In this document: positions 1 to 8,192 of the stretch, in pieces
Layout of the letters: each line of letters starts with the position of its first letter
Numbering within the stretch: position 1 is the stretch's first letter
Origin: an uncultured Lachnospiraceae bacterium
GTDB lineage: Bacteria > Bacillota > Clostridia > Lachnospirales > Lachnospiraceae
Length of the DNA: 64,000 nt
Assembly: GCA_910577675.1 (NCBI GenBank)
Contig: CAJTOR010000012.1
Span: 26,620-90,619, forward strand
Direction: 5' to 3'
Translations under genes and position numbers: made by a program
Notes under the pieces: generated by a model
Seen by the model: the letters and a program-made list of their open reading frames with translations, nothing else
Told to the model about the DNA's origin: nothing
Database searches by the model: none

Positions 1-1434
1 ACACCGACTGAAGTGATTAAGGCGCGGCCGCAGGAGAATTCTATAGAAATAAATGGGGAGAAAAACGCATGTGACCATCCTGTAATAACAGAAAAGGGCG
101 GCGTGCTGTACCTGCTGCTTGACTTTGTTGCAGAGTATTCGGATATCAGTTACCGGGCATATAGCGCGGAGGAGGGAACCGTCCAGCGCGTGCTGATTAC
201 CAGTGTTTATGGGGATTATCTCTACACCAATGTGGTGAAGAAAACGCAGCTTAGGACGGATGCCGACAGAAAGAGCCCGATTTTAAAAGAGATGGCTGAG
301 GGGGAAAAGCTGATGCTGCTTGACGGCGGCGGTTCCCAGAAGAATGGTTATCTGACGGTTATGACAGAGGATGGCGTGCGCGGTTATGTGTTAAATAAAT
401 GTGTCAGCGAGGGCTATTATGAGAAGCTTGTAAGTGATTTTAAACCGCCTGTTTATACCGGTGCCGCGGATGGGGAGGAAGTATTGCTGGTCTGGCATGT
501 TGTGACAAATTCAACGGCAAACGGCAATCTTGCCGGTTTGATTGCAAATACAAAGGGAGTTACAGTGGTTTCCCCGACATGGTTTTCCATAGCAAGCAAC
601 GACGGGGCAATCTCTTCGCTGGCGGACTCCGGGTATGTGGAAACCGCGCATGAACTTGGTTTGAAAGTTTGGGGGCTGGTGGACAATTTTGGCGAGAATA
701 TCGACAGCTATGCCATACTTTCCTCGACAACTGCCAGGGAGCGGCTTGAGAAGGAGCTGGTTTCCGTGGCGCTCTCATGTGGCATGGATGGCATCAATAT
801 CGATTTTGAGAGCCTGCCTGTGGAGGCCGGACCACATTTTATCCAGTTTCTGCGGGAACTTTCGGTGAGTTTAAGAAAACATGGGCTGGTTCTTTCTGTT
901 GATAACTATGTGCCGGCTGGCTATAACAAATATTATGATTTTGCGGAGCAGGGAGTGGTTGCCGACTATGTTATTATAATGGCGTATGACGAGCATTATT
1001 CCGGTTCTGCGGAAGCGGGGAGTGTATCTTCCATCTCATATGTCGAGAATGCGATCAGGGATACAAAGGAGATGGTGCCTGCGGATAAGATTATTGTTGC
1101 GCTTCCGTTTTATACAAGGCTGTGGAAGGAAACGAATGTGGATGGTGTCACTGTCCTTAAAGTGGAGCGGACACCGGGGATGGCGGATGCTGCTGCAATC
1201 TTAAAAGAAAATGGCGTTGAGGCAGAATGGGATGAAACGACCTGCCAGTACTATGCGGAGTTTGATAAGGATGGGGCGCATTATCGTATCTGGCTTGAGG
1301 ATGAGCGCTCGCTTGCTGAGAAGGCAGGAAGAGTGTGGCAGGCGGAACTTGCGGGCATTGGAGCCTGGCGGCTTGGGCTTGAAACGAAGGGGGTCTGGGA
1401 TGTGTTTGCCGGTCAGATAAATGAGGGCGAATAA
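1..1434 (+). CDS. GH18-family cell-wall glycosidase with SH3-like domain (5' end cut by window)
   Basis: The frame is open from base 1, so the true start lies upstream; the GTG at 13 is only the first start-like codon. The N-terminal part resembles a copper amine oxidase-like repeat, followed by an SH3-like region (about 220-400 bp), then a glycosyl hydrolase 18 barrel. The catalytic signature is DGINIDFE at about 259-266 counted from the GTG. The second Asp is Asn, as in the spore-cortex YaaH/YdhD group, and the final Glu is the acid/base residue. This group cleaves peptidoglycan or chitin-like glycans outside the cell. The following cwlD homologue supports a cell-wall or spore role. A signal peptide, if any, is outside the window. 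Confidence 0.8.
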   Translation, partial: TPTEVIKARPQENSIEINGEKNACDHPVITEKGGVLYLLLDFVAEYSDISYRAYSAEEGTVQRVLITSVYGDYLYTNVVKKTQLRTDADRKSPILKEMAEGEKLMLLDGGGSQKNGYLTVMTEDGVRGYVLNKCVSEGYYEKLVSDFKPPVYTGAADGEEVLLVWHVVTNSTANGNLAGLIANTKGVTVVSPTWFSIASNDGAISSLADSGYVETAHELGLKVWGLVDNFGENIDSYAILSSTTARERLEKELVSVALSCGMDGINIDFESLPVEAGPHFIQFLRELSVSLRKHGLVLSVDNYVPAGYNKYYDFAEQGVVADYVIIMAYDEHYSGSAEAGSVSSISYVENAIRDTKEMVPADKIIVALPFYTRLWKETNVDGVTVLKVERTPGMADAAAILKENGVEAEWDETTCQYYAEFDKDGAHYRIWLEDERSLAEKAGRVWQAELAGIGAWRLGLETKGVWDVFAGQINEGE

Positions 1435-1518
1435 GCTTTGTGTATTTTCTCTTTGGTGCCGTCATAGATTATAGGGACGGATAATAAGGAGGAGGCTGGA
1501 GTTTCCGGCCAGTGGAAA

Positions 1519-2385
1519 ATGCCAAAACAATTTAAGATCGGGCTGTATGTCTTAGTTCTCTGTGCGGCCTGCCTGTTTGCGGGCAAATGCCTGAGGCTGT
1601 TTACAAAGGCGGATGTCGATGCGGACGGGTTGCAGAACGAAGGGCAGATGCAGGGCGGGATAGGCGGGAAGGATACCGCCCCGACAGGGCAGGAAGAAAA
1701 GGAGGATGACGGGTGGGATGCCCTTTTGCAGGAGCAGAAGGATGCCCTGGGGGATTTTCGCGGCGGCGGGCGCGTGATTGTGCTTGATGCCGGGCACGGT
1801 GCGTTTGACCCGGGGAAGGTCGGTGTCAACGGGGCAAAGGAAAAAGATATTAATCTTTCCATTGTGCAGAAATTGCGCGATTATCTGGAGGCTGTGGGTT
1901 TTACTGTACATATGACGCGGGAATCGGATGACGCGCTCTATGCGGAGGGGGAATCCAATAAAAAATCCGCGGATATGAGGAGCCGCATCCGAACCATGGA
2001 GGAAAAATCGCCTGAATTTGCAGTGAGCATCCACCAGAACAGTTTTACACAGGAGTCAAGCTTTGGTGCACAGGTGTTTTATTATGGAAATTCCAGTGAG
2101 GGGAAGCACTTGGCGGAATGCTTGCAGACAACAATCAAATCCGTGATAGGGGATGATAATCACCGGGAGCCGAAAGCGAACGAAAGTTATTACCTCCTCA
2201 AAAAATCACCTTGTCCGATGGTTATTGTGGAATGTGGCTTTTTAAGTAACAGAAGGGAAGCGGATCTGCTGATAACACAGGAGTATCAGGACAAGATGGC
2301 GTGGGCTGTCTGCCTCGGTATTGTGGAGTATTGCAGGGGGGAAGATAATATGGATACTAAAATGGATACCAAAACCACATCGTAG
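1519..2385 (+). CDS. cwlD: N-acetylmuramoyl-L-alanine amidase, CwlD-like
   Basis: Zn-dependent Amidase_3 enzyme that removes the stem peptide from muramic acid; CwlD does this to make muramic-lactam in spore cortex. An N-terminal membrane anchor (about residues 7-25) is followed by an acidic linker and the catalytic domain from about residue 85. The expected ligands are visible: LDAGHG (His), AKEKDIN (Glu), VSIHQN (His) and VECGFLSN (catalytic Glu). At 288 aa it is longer than B. subtilis CwlD because of the linker. An AAGGAGGAGG at 1486-1495 is 23 nt before the ATG, unusually far, with no better in-frame start. It follows the GH18 gene by 84 nt and may be cotranscribed. Confidence 0.88.
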   Translation: MPKQFKIGLYVLVLCAACLFAGKCLRLFTKADVDADGLQNEGQMQGGIGGKDTAPTGQEEKEDDGWDALLQEQKDALGDFRGGGRVIVLDAGHGAFDPGKVGVNGAKEKDINLSIVQKLRDYLEAVGFTVHMTRESDDALYAEGESNKKSADMRSRIRTMEEKSPEFAVSIHQNSFTQESSFGAQVFYYGNSSEGKHLAECLQTTIKSVIGDDNHREPKANESYYLLKKSPCPMVIVECGFLSNRREADLLITQEYQDKMAWAVCLGIVEYCRGEDNMDTKMDTKTTS

Positions 2386-2431
2386 GTTGCTGCGAAGAAA
2401 TTTGCAGCGGAAAAACAAAAAATGGTGAAAT

Positions 2432-3505
2432 ATGGAAACTATTGTAAAAAAAATAAACCGTGAAAATTTGAAAAAAGAAGATTTTTCCGAGGCGGTTGCT
2501 ATTCTGCGTTCTGGCGGGCTGGTGGCGTTCCCGACCGAAACTGTGTACGGGCTTGGCGGGAACGCACTTGACGCGTCGGCAGCGGCGAAAATTTACGCGG
2601 CGAAGGGGCGGCCGTCGGACAATCCGCTGATTGTGCATGTAGCGTACAAGGATTCGCTGTTTGAACTGGCAAAGGAGATTCCGGATGAGGCGTGGGATCT
2701 GGCAAAGTACTTCTGGCCGGGTCCGCTTACCATGATACTGAAAAAAAAGGATGTTGTTCCGGATGGCACGACCGGGGGGCTTCCCACAGTTGCCGTCCGC
2801 ATGCCTTCGGACGCAGTTGCCCGTATGCTGATTGCACAGTCGGGACTTTTTATAGCAGCGCCAAGTGCAAATGCGTCGGGCAGACCTAGTACGACGAGGG
2901 CGGAGCATGTATATAAGGATCTCGCGGGTCGGATTGAGATGATTTTGGACGGTGGAAGTGCCACGATTGGACTGGAATCGACAATCCTTGATCTGTCAGG
3001 GAAAAAACCAGTGATATTGCGTCCCGGGTACCTGTCGCGGGAAGACTTGCTTTCTGTTCTGCCCAATCTGGAATATGACCCTGCGGTAATAGCAAGGACA
3101 ACACAGAAAGATATTGTGGCGAGGGCTCCGGGGATGAAGTACCGCCATTATGCACCGAAAGGAAACCTCACTGTTTATGAGGGTGGGCGCGTGGAGGTGG
3201 CAGCAGCCATCAACCGCGCCGCAGCGGATAAAATCCGGGAGGGTCATACCTGCGCAGTGCTTGCGGCAGAGGAAACGGCAGCAGAATATGTCTGCCCGAT
3301 TGTGAAAAGTATCGGGGCGCGCACACAGGAAGAGATTATAGCGGCACGTTTGTTTGATGTGCTGCGCAGTTTTGATGATGAGGGTGTGGAATTTATTTTT
3401 TCTGAAAGTTTTTCGGACGGGCATCTGGGGACAGCGATTATGAACCGATTGCTTAAAGCGGCTGGCTATCAGGTTATTCATGTTCCGGATGGAGATGGGA
3501 AATAA
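2432..3505 (+). CDS. sua5: L-threonylcarbamoyladenylate synthase (Sua5 type)
   Basis: Makes threonylcarbamoyl-AMP from Thr, bicarbonate and ATP, the first step of tRNA t6A37 synthesis. The YrdC core spans about residues 12-200, with FPTETVYGLG, KGRPSDNPL, SANASGRPS and the GLESTILDL/RPG segment. The long form has the interdomain motif APGMKYRHYAP (about 235-245) and a C-terminal Sua5 Rossmann-like domain to residue 357. That length separates it from short TsaC. It ends just before a strong bidirectional terminator and faces rpiB. Also called YwlC; in Bacillus ywlC lies near ywlE/ywlF, and here the phosphatase and rpiB genes lie convergent next door. Confidence 0.93.
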   Translation: METIVKKINRENLKKEDFSEAVAILRSGGLVAFPTETVYGLGGNALDASAAAKIYAAKGRPSDNPLIVHVAYKDSLFELAKEIPDEAWDLAKYFWPGPLTMILKKKDVVPDGTTGGLPTVAVRMPSDAVARMLIAQSGLFIAAPSANASGRPSTTRAEHVYKDLAGRIEMILDGGSATIGLESTILDLSGKKPVILRPGYLSREDLLSVLPNLEYDPAVIARTTQKDIVARAPGMKYRHYAPKGNLTVYEGGRVEVAAAINRAAADKIREGHTCAVLAAEETAAEYVCPIVKSIGARTQEEIIAARLFDVLRSFDDEGVEFIFSESFSDGHLGTAIMNRLLKAAGYQVIHVPDGDGK

Positions 3506-3537
3506 TGGTGTAAGCCTCTTTTATAACGAGAATCAAA

Positions 3538-3573
3538 AAAAGGGCTGTTACAAAATTTTGTAACAGCCCTTTT
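3538..3573. terminator. Bidirectional rho-independent terminator between sua5 and rpiB
   Basis: A long perfect inverted repeat with AAAAGGGCTGTTAC on the left and GTAACAGCCCTTTT on the right. It is flanked by A and T runs on both sides, so it can stop transcription from sua5 (+) and from the rpiB operon (-). Confidence 0.9.
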
Positions 3574-3674
3574 AATTTTCTGTCATGTGGGATACAAGCT
3601 TCATCCAAGCTCCATCTGACAGGCTGCGATAGCAGAATGGGGATAATTTCTTTTGGCTCCGGTATCAGCTCCGT

Positions 3675-4103
3675 TTAGTCTTCGATTTGTGAAATCCTGC
3701 GGATATGGCGCTCGTCATTTGAAAACGGTGTGTCAAGGAAGGTATCCACAATCTTTAATGCCAGCCCGGCACCGACCACGCGTCCCCCCATGGCAAGGAC
3801 ATTTGCATTGTTGTGCAGCCTTGTTGCCTCCGCGGAAAAGCAGTCGTGGCAGAGGGCGCAGCGGATGCCCTTTACTTTGTTTGCTGTCATCGAGATACCG
3901 ATTCCGGTGCCACAGACCAGAATACCTTTTTCACATTCCCCGGATGCTACGGCATTTGCCACTGCCTTGCCGTAAACCGGGTAGTCACAGGAAGCGGTGG
4001 AATCCGTCCCGAAATCCCTGCATTCGATTCCGCGCTGTGCCAGATGTTTGATAATCTCCTTTTTCAGTTCATAACCGCCGTGATCACTGCCGATTGCTAT
4101 CAT
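3675..4103 (-). CDS. rpiB: Ribose 5-phosphate isomerase B
   Basis: RpiB/LacA/LacB family enzyme interconverting ribose 5-phosphate and ribulose 5-phosphate. At 142 aa it is full length. Diagnostic segments are IAIGSDHGGYELK at the N-terminus, ILVCGTGIGIS with the catalytic Cys (about residue 65), and HNNANVLAMGGRVVG. Its first 20 nt overlap the 3' end of the upstream phosphatase gene, so the two are probably translationally coupled. It is last in a minus-strand operon mtnN-ptp-rpiB and ends at the shared terminator. A LacAB assignment is unlikely because no lac genes are nearby. Confidence 0.94.
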   Translation of the reverse strand: MIAIGSDHGGYELKKEIIKHLAQRGIECRDFGTDSTASCDYPVYGKAVANAVASGECEKGILVCGTGIGISMTANKVKGIRCALCHDCFSAEATRLHNNANVLAMGGRVVGAGLALKIVDTFLDTPFSNDERHIRRISQIED

Positions 4104-4611
4104 TTTTTTCTCCTCCTAAAATATTATTGTTATGTAGTTCCACATCCTGTACAATTAGTTCCGGGAGCCTGTTGTAAAGAAGACGGTAAATAATTTTCTG
4201 TATCCACCCGTCCAGTTCTGTATAACAAGCTTCATATTCCTTTGTTTCCTTGCCATAAGGGTCTTCTACATCCCCGTGTGCGCCCGCAAATTCCGGGAGT
4301 GTGTAAACATTGTCATTGATAAAGAAGTCCGTTGCCAGGCGGCGTTTCTGGACGGTGTTCATGGTTAAAATCAGCGTATCCTCGTCCACTTCCTCCGCTT
4401 TAAACTGTTTTGCGGTATGGCTGCTTATAATAAGCCCGTGGGTCGCAAGCAGGGTTTCGGCTTTCGGGTTGACCGGTTCGGGGAACAAAACGACCAGACC
4501 GCGGGAACAGACCTCCATCTCAAGCCCGTGGTTGGAGTTTTTAAAGATCGTTTCGGCGATTGGTCCCATACATGTGTTATCCGTACATACAAAAATCAGT
4601 TTTGTTATCAT
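4084..4611 (-). CDS. Low-molecular-weight phosphotyrosine/arginine phosphatase homologue with altered P-loop
   Basis: The fold of LMW-PTP (YwlE/arsenate reductase-like) is clear: nucleophile loop at residues 9-15, the general-acid motif DPYG near residue 125, and about 175 aa with a C-terminal extension. The usual loop is CTGNTCRSP; here it reads CTDNTCMGP. The invariant phosphate-binding Arg of CX5R is Met (an ATG codon) and the next Ser is Gly. Both Cys and the Asp remain. I therefore expect no classical phosphatase activity, or a changed specificity. It lies 6 nt after mtnN and overlaps rpiB. The YwlE/RpiB neighbourhood is common in Firmicutes. Confidence 0.82.
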   Translation of the reverse strand: MITKLIFVCTDNTCMGPIAETIFKNSNHGLEMEVCSRGLVVLFPEPVNPKAETLLATHGLIISSHTAKQFKAEEVDEDTLILTMNTVQKRRLATDFFINDNVYTLPEFAGAHGDVEDPYGKETKEYEACYTELDGWIQKIIYRLLYNRLPELIVQDVELHNNNILGGEKNDSNRQ

Positions 4612-4617
4612 AAAGCC

Positions 4618-5313
4618 TCACTGTAACATAGCGCAAAGTTCCAGTACAAGTTTTACCGTGTGCTGGATTGCCGCCGCTTCAAAAACAGGGTAGTCAATCT
4701 GCGCGCTGCCGTCTGCCTTGTCGGAGATCGCGCGGATAATTAAATAGGGGATTTGGTTCAGGTATGCCGCCTGCGCAATCGCTGCCCCTTCCATCTCCGT
4801 GCACATCGGCTGGAATTGCTCAAGGAGATACTGCTTTAATTCGCTGTCGGCTACAAACTGGTCGCCGCTGACAACACGCCCCTCAAAAACATGGATATCG
4901 GGGTTTACCTTTTCACAGGAAGATTTTGCCAGTGAGATAAGGTGCTTGTCCGCAGGGAAGACCGAGGTTTCCATGCGTGGGATGACCCCCGGTTTATAGC
5001 CGAATGCCACTGCGTTTACATCATGTTGCAGGGAGTCCGTGGATAGAACAATATCGCCGATATCAATATCGGCATTAAGCGACCCGGCAATACCGGTGTT
5101 GATAACTAAGTCAATTTGGAAGAGATCTACAAGGATCTGTGTACAGATACCAGCATTTACTTTTCCGATACCGGAGCGCACAACGACTGCCCTTTTGCCG
5201 CATAATTTTCCGGAGTGGAATGCCATACCTGCTTTCTGTGTGATTTTGACATCTTCCATCTGTGCGGTGAGCTTTTCTACTTCCTCCTCCATCGCCCCGA
5301 TGATTCCTATCAT
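4618..5313 (-). CDS. mtnN: 5'-methylthioadenosine/S-adenosylhomocysteine nucleosidase
   Basis: Cleaves adenine from MTA and SAH in methionine salvage and the activated methyl cycle. The protein is 231 aa, the family length. It starts MIGIIGAMEEEV, containing the acid/base Glu12. NTGIAGSL forms the phosphorylase-fold core, CTEMEGAAIAQ holds the ribose-binding Met-Glu pair, and SDKAD holds the purine-binding Asp near residue 205. First gene of the minus-strand mtnN-ptp-rpiB operon. Confidence 0.95.
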   Translation of the reverse strand: MIGIIGAMEEEVEKLTAQMEDVKITQKAGMAFHSGKLCGKRAVVVRSGIGKVNAGICTQILVDLFQIDLVINTGIAGSLNADIDIGDIVLSTDSLQHDVNAVAFGYKPGVIPRMETSVFPADKHLISLAKSSCEKVNPDIHVFEGRVVSGDQFVADSELKQYLLEQFQPMCTEMEGAAIAQAAYLNQIPYLIIRAISDKADGSAQIDYPVFEAAAIQHTVKLVLELCAMLQ

Positions 5314-5479
5314 AAATGTATACCTGCCTTTCTTTGTTTACTTCTGTGCCTGCCCCAGTGCTATATAGTATTAGTGCTGCTCCCTGTGTTTTAAATGTAT
5401 GGATAAGGGGCGGATTTCCGGTTTTCATGCCGTATTTAATGATTTGCAGGGAACCCATCCTTCCCCTGGTCTAACTTCA

Positions 5480-5790
5480 AATCAGCGCTGGCATATTGTC
5501 CCGCTATGTTTCCACAGGGATACTATCATGTCCTTCGTCCATGTCCCACCGGGGGATGTGCACGGTTCGTCAAGGAAGATGTCCTCCTCCGTCGGACAGC
5601 GAACCGGTGCTGGTATAATATCTGACAATATTATACCATGTCCTCTGGACATGCTAAGCGCATTTATGCGCTTTCCCTCCGGGGGATGCGCATGATTTGC
5701 CTTGGTAATTGTCCTCCCTTTAGTCGGACGGCAAATCAGCGCTGGTATAATATCTGACAATATTATACCATGTTCCCTCGACGCTATGCA
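5480..5790. repeat. Imperfect tandem repeat, period about 132 bp, with perfect AT-rich hairpins
   Basis: The roughly 770 bp upstream of mtnN holds no convincing gene. Within it a unit is repeated about 2.3 times, beginning near 5480, 5598 and 5728. Each later copy contains TGGTATAATAT-CTGACA-ATATTATACCA, an 11-bp perfect stem (5611-5638 and 5743-5770), then a GGACATG box, a CCGGGGGATG box and a GTCGGACGGC-like box. The first copy is diverged. The hairpins are exactly 132 bp apart, so a minus-strand frame stays open across copies, but it lacks protein-like features. Function unknown; a mobile intergenic repeat is the likeliest nature. Confidence 0.75.
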
Positions 5791-5962
5791 AGAATATTTT
5801 TTCCAGTTTTTTGCATGTGGTGCAGGAAGCTTTCAGTTCAGGAGTTTGTGTTTTACTGATATTTTGATGTAGTTTTATTTCCTGCTTTACTTTCTGCGTC
5901 CCGGATAAAATACCAGAAAAAGCTAAAAAGCAATTGGAAATGTCAAAATCCGAAAAAACTAT

Positions 5963-5991
5963 TTGCATATTTGCGAAAAATGATATAAAAT
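5963..5991 (+). promoter_or_regulatory. Probable sigma-A promoter for the TSCPD gene and murG
   Basis: TTGCAT at 5963-5968 and TAAAAT at 5986-5991 are separated by 17 bp, about 95 bp before the TSCPD start. Confidence 0.5.
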
Positions 5992-6090
5992 AGTGGTCAC
6001 ATCAGCAAGAGTGGAATAAATTACAAAGTAAATGGTCATTCCACGGTGGCTGTGCATAAATAGTGTAAATAATTAAGGGAGGAAATGCAT

Positions 6091-6339
6091 ATGATGACTT
6101 ATAAAACAACGGGAACCTGTTCGAGGGAGATCAATTTTGATATTGATGAGGTCGATGGGGTTAAGGTTGTCAGAAATGTATCATTTGTCGGGGGCTGCAA
6201 TGGCAACCTAAAAGGCATTGGCAAGCTTGTGGAAGGGATGCCGGTGGAGGAAGTGATCCGCCGCCTTGAGGGAACGATCTGCGGCATGAAGGGAACTTCC
6301 TGTCCGGATCAGCTCGCGACAGCACTCAAAAGCATATAA
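6091..6339 (+). CDS. TSCPD domain protein (TIGR03905 type)
   Basis: A small protein of 82 aa with the TSCPD signature: GTCSREINF, a central VGGCNGNLKG and C-terminal GTSCPDQL. Conserved cysteines suggest metal or nucleotide binding. The domain also occurs fused to some class II ribonucleotide reductases and is common alone in Clostridia; its function is not established. Start choice: GGGAGG at 6077-6082 is 8 nt before ATG 6091, but only 2 nt before the ATG at 6085, so 6091 is preferred. murG follows after 24 nt and is probably cotranscribed. Confidence 0.85.
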   Translation: MMTYKTTGTCSREINFDIDEVDGVKVVRNVSFVGGCNGNLKGIGKLVEGMPVEEVIRRLEGTICGMKGTSCPDQLATALKSI

Positions 6340-6363
6340 TTTCCGGAGGCGGATGAAGCAGAT

Positions 6364-7428
6364 ATGAAGCGGATTGTATTTACGGGAGGCGGCACGGCGG
6401 GGCATGTCACACCGAATATCGCCCTGATTGCGAGATTACGGGAAGAGGATTATGATATATACTATATTGGCTCCTACCAGGGGATTGAGAAGGAATTGAT
6501 CGAGAAGCTGGGGATTCCCTATTATGGGATATCCTCGGGGAAGCTTAGGCGATATTTTGACCGGAAAAATTTCTCGGATATGTTCCGGGTTGTGAAAGGT
6601 TTTCGTGAAGCAAAAAAAATTTTGCGTGAATTAAAACCGGATATTGTATTTTCAAAGGGGGGGTTTGTTTCGGTGCCGGTATGCCTGGCGGCAAAGCGCT
6701 GTAAAATCCCCGCAATTGTGCATGAATCCGATATGACCCCGGGACTTGCAAACAAGCTTGCAATCCCGTCCGCGGTTAAAGTATGCGCAAATTTCCCGGA
6801 AACCGTGCAATATCTGCCGGAGGGAAAGGCGGTGCTTACCGGCACGCCGATAAGGCGTGAGCTATTTGCGGGAAACCGCATCCGCGGGCTTGAATTCTGT
6901 GGATTCCGCGCCGATCGCCCTGTGATTATGGTGGTCGGTGGGAGTACGGGCGCGCTTGCTGTCAATGAAGCGGTGCGAAACCTCCTGCCAACGCTTCTAA
7001 AGCGCTTCCAGGTTGTCCATCTGTGCGGGAAGGGAAAAACAGATGCCTCGTATAATAATATTGCAGGATATGTCCAGTATGAATATATCAGTGCGGAATT
7101 GAGCGACCTGTTTGCGGCGGCGGATCTCGTGATTTCCCGCGCGGGCGCAAATGCCGTCTGCGAGCTGTTGGCGCTGCGCAAACCGATGATTTTGATTCCG
7201 CTTTCCGCGGCGGCAAGCAGGGGCGACCAGATACTGAATGCAGAGTCCTTTGAGAGGCAGGGCTTCTCCTATGTAATCAATGAGGAAAGCCTTACAAACG
7301 AAACGTTGCTTTCGGCTGTCAACAAGGTTTATGATGAGCGGGATACCTATATCCAGGCCATGAAGAACAGCAAGCTGACGGACGCTACGGAAACAATTGT
7401 AAAATTGATAAATGAAACCGTAGGTTAA
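6364..7428 (+). CDS. murG: MurG, undecaprenyl-PP-MurNAc-pentapeptide GlcNAc transferase
   Basis: Transfers GlcNAc from UDP-GlcNAc to lipid I to give lipid II on the inner face of the membrane. At 354 aa it is the usual length. The N-terminal glycine loop reads GGGTAGHVTPN, slightly off the common GGTGGH, and the C-terminal domain carries VGGSTGA and the UDP-GlcNAc site SRAGANAVCELLALRKPMILIP. It is the clostridial variant with RRYFDRKN-type segments. It follows the TSCPD gene and ends at a strong terminator, away from any dcw cluster. Confidence 0.93.
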   Translation: MKRIVFTGGGTAGHVTPNIALIARLREEDYDIYYIGSYQGIEKELIEKLGIPYYGISSGKLRRYFDRKNFSDMFRVVKGFREAKKILRELKPDIVFSKGGFVSVPVCLAAKRCKIPAIVHESDMTPGLANKLAIPSAVKVCANFPETVQYLPEGKAVLTGTPIRRELFAGNRIRGLEFCGFRADRPVIMVVGGSTGALAVNEAVRNLLPTLLKRFQVVHLCGKGKTDASYNNIAGYVQYEYISAELSDLFAAADLVISRAGANAVCELLALRKPMILIPLSAAASRGDQILNAESFERQGFSYVINEESLTNETLLSAVNKVYDERDTYIQAMKNSKLTDATETIVKLINETVG

Positions 7429-7457
7429 AAAATCCCCGCGAGAGCGGGGATTTTTTC
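7427..7457 (+). terminator. Rho-independent terminator after murG
   Basis: AATCCCCGC-GAGA-GCGGGGATT followed by a T run, starting within the murG stop codon. Confidence 0.92.
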
Positions 7458-7575
7458 CTGTTTTAACCTATCAACTGTGTCAGTTGGGGTCGGAACCTAA
7501 CTGACATGCGAAAGCAGCATAGGGATATGAGAAAGTATCGGAGCAGATTCCGAATTTTCCCGACAAGAAGGATAT

Positions 7576-8001
7576 TTAGTTGTCAGAAAAATGCCCGCGG
7601 ATTTTTGCTGCGATTTCCTCCGCCTCCCCGCTGTTATAGGTAAGGGTTTTCCATGGGATTGTAAAATTGTCGTCCTTGTAGCGCGGAAGTACATGGAAAT
7701 GCAGGTGGAAGATTGATTGTCCGGCTGCCTCGCCGTTGTTTTGCAGAATATTGATGCCGTCGCAGCCGAGTGCATCCTTCATTGCCCTTGCCGTCTTGGA
7801 AACAACGGGCAGGATTTTTTCCGACGTGTCACAGCTAACAGTAAGCAAATCTGCCATATGCTGTTTTGGAACCACGATGGCATGTCCCCTGACTGCCGGG
7901 GCAATATCCAGGAATACGCGGAAATCTTCATCCTCGTACAGGGTTGTGGACGGGATTTCACCCGACGCGAGTTTACAGAAAATACAGTTCTCATCTTTCA
8001 T
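7576..8001 (-). CDS. HIT family nucleotide hydrolase
   Basis: Histidine-triad protein of the HinT/Hit branch, which hydrolyses purine nucleoside phosphoramidates or dinucleotides. It is 141 aa with an N-terminal CIFCKLASGEIPS, normal for this branch, and the triad HLHFHVLP near residue 100. Start at 8001 is fixed by GGAGGG upstream of the ATG; the longer open frame has no support. Monocistronic, divergent from the methyltransferase operon. Confidence 0.92.
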   Translation of the reverse strand: MKDENCIFCKLASGEIPSTTLYEDEDFRVFLDIAPAVRGHAIVVPKQHMADLLTVSCDTSEKILPVVSKTARAMKDALGCDGINILQNNGEAAGQSIFHLHFHVLPRYKDDNFTIPWKTLTYNSGEAEEIAAKIRGHFSDN

Positions 8002-8135
8002 AGGAACCCTCCATTCTGGCATGACGGGAAGGATGCTTAACGGCAAATTCCCGCAGCCGGTTGTTTTTACCAGTATACTCCGTTTCCGGTAAAAAAGAAA
8101 GAGTGGGGGAGAAGAAAAATTTAAGGAATTTGTAA

Positions 8136-8164
8136 TTGCAGTTTTTGACAAAACAGGGTATGAT
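8136..8164 (+). promoter_or_regulatory. Probable sigma-A promoter of the methyltransferase operon
   Basis: TTGCAG 8136-8141 and TATGAT 8159-8164 with 17-bp spacing. A transcript starting near 8171 would exclude the upstream in-frame ATG-like starts of the next gene. Confidence 0.55.
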
Positions 8165-8192
8165 TAAATCCATATGGAAACCGATATGGGGG

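Noticed and set aside
5482..5760. 92-codon minus-strand frame across the 132-bp repeat
   Set aside because: Open only because the repeat length is a multiple of three; no start signal and no protein-like character.
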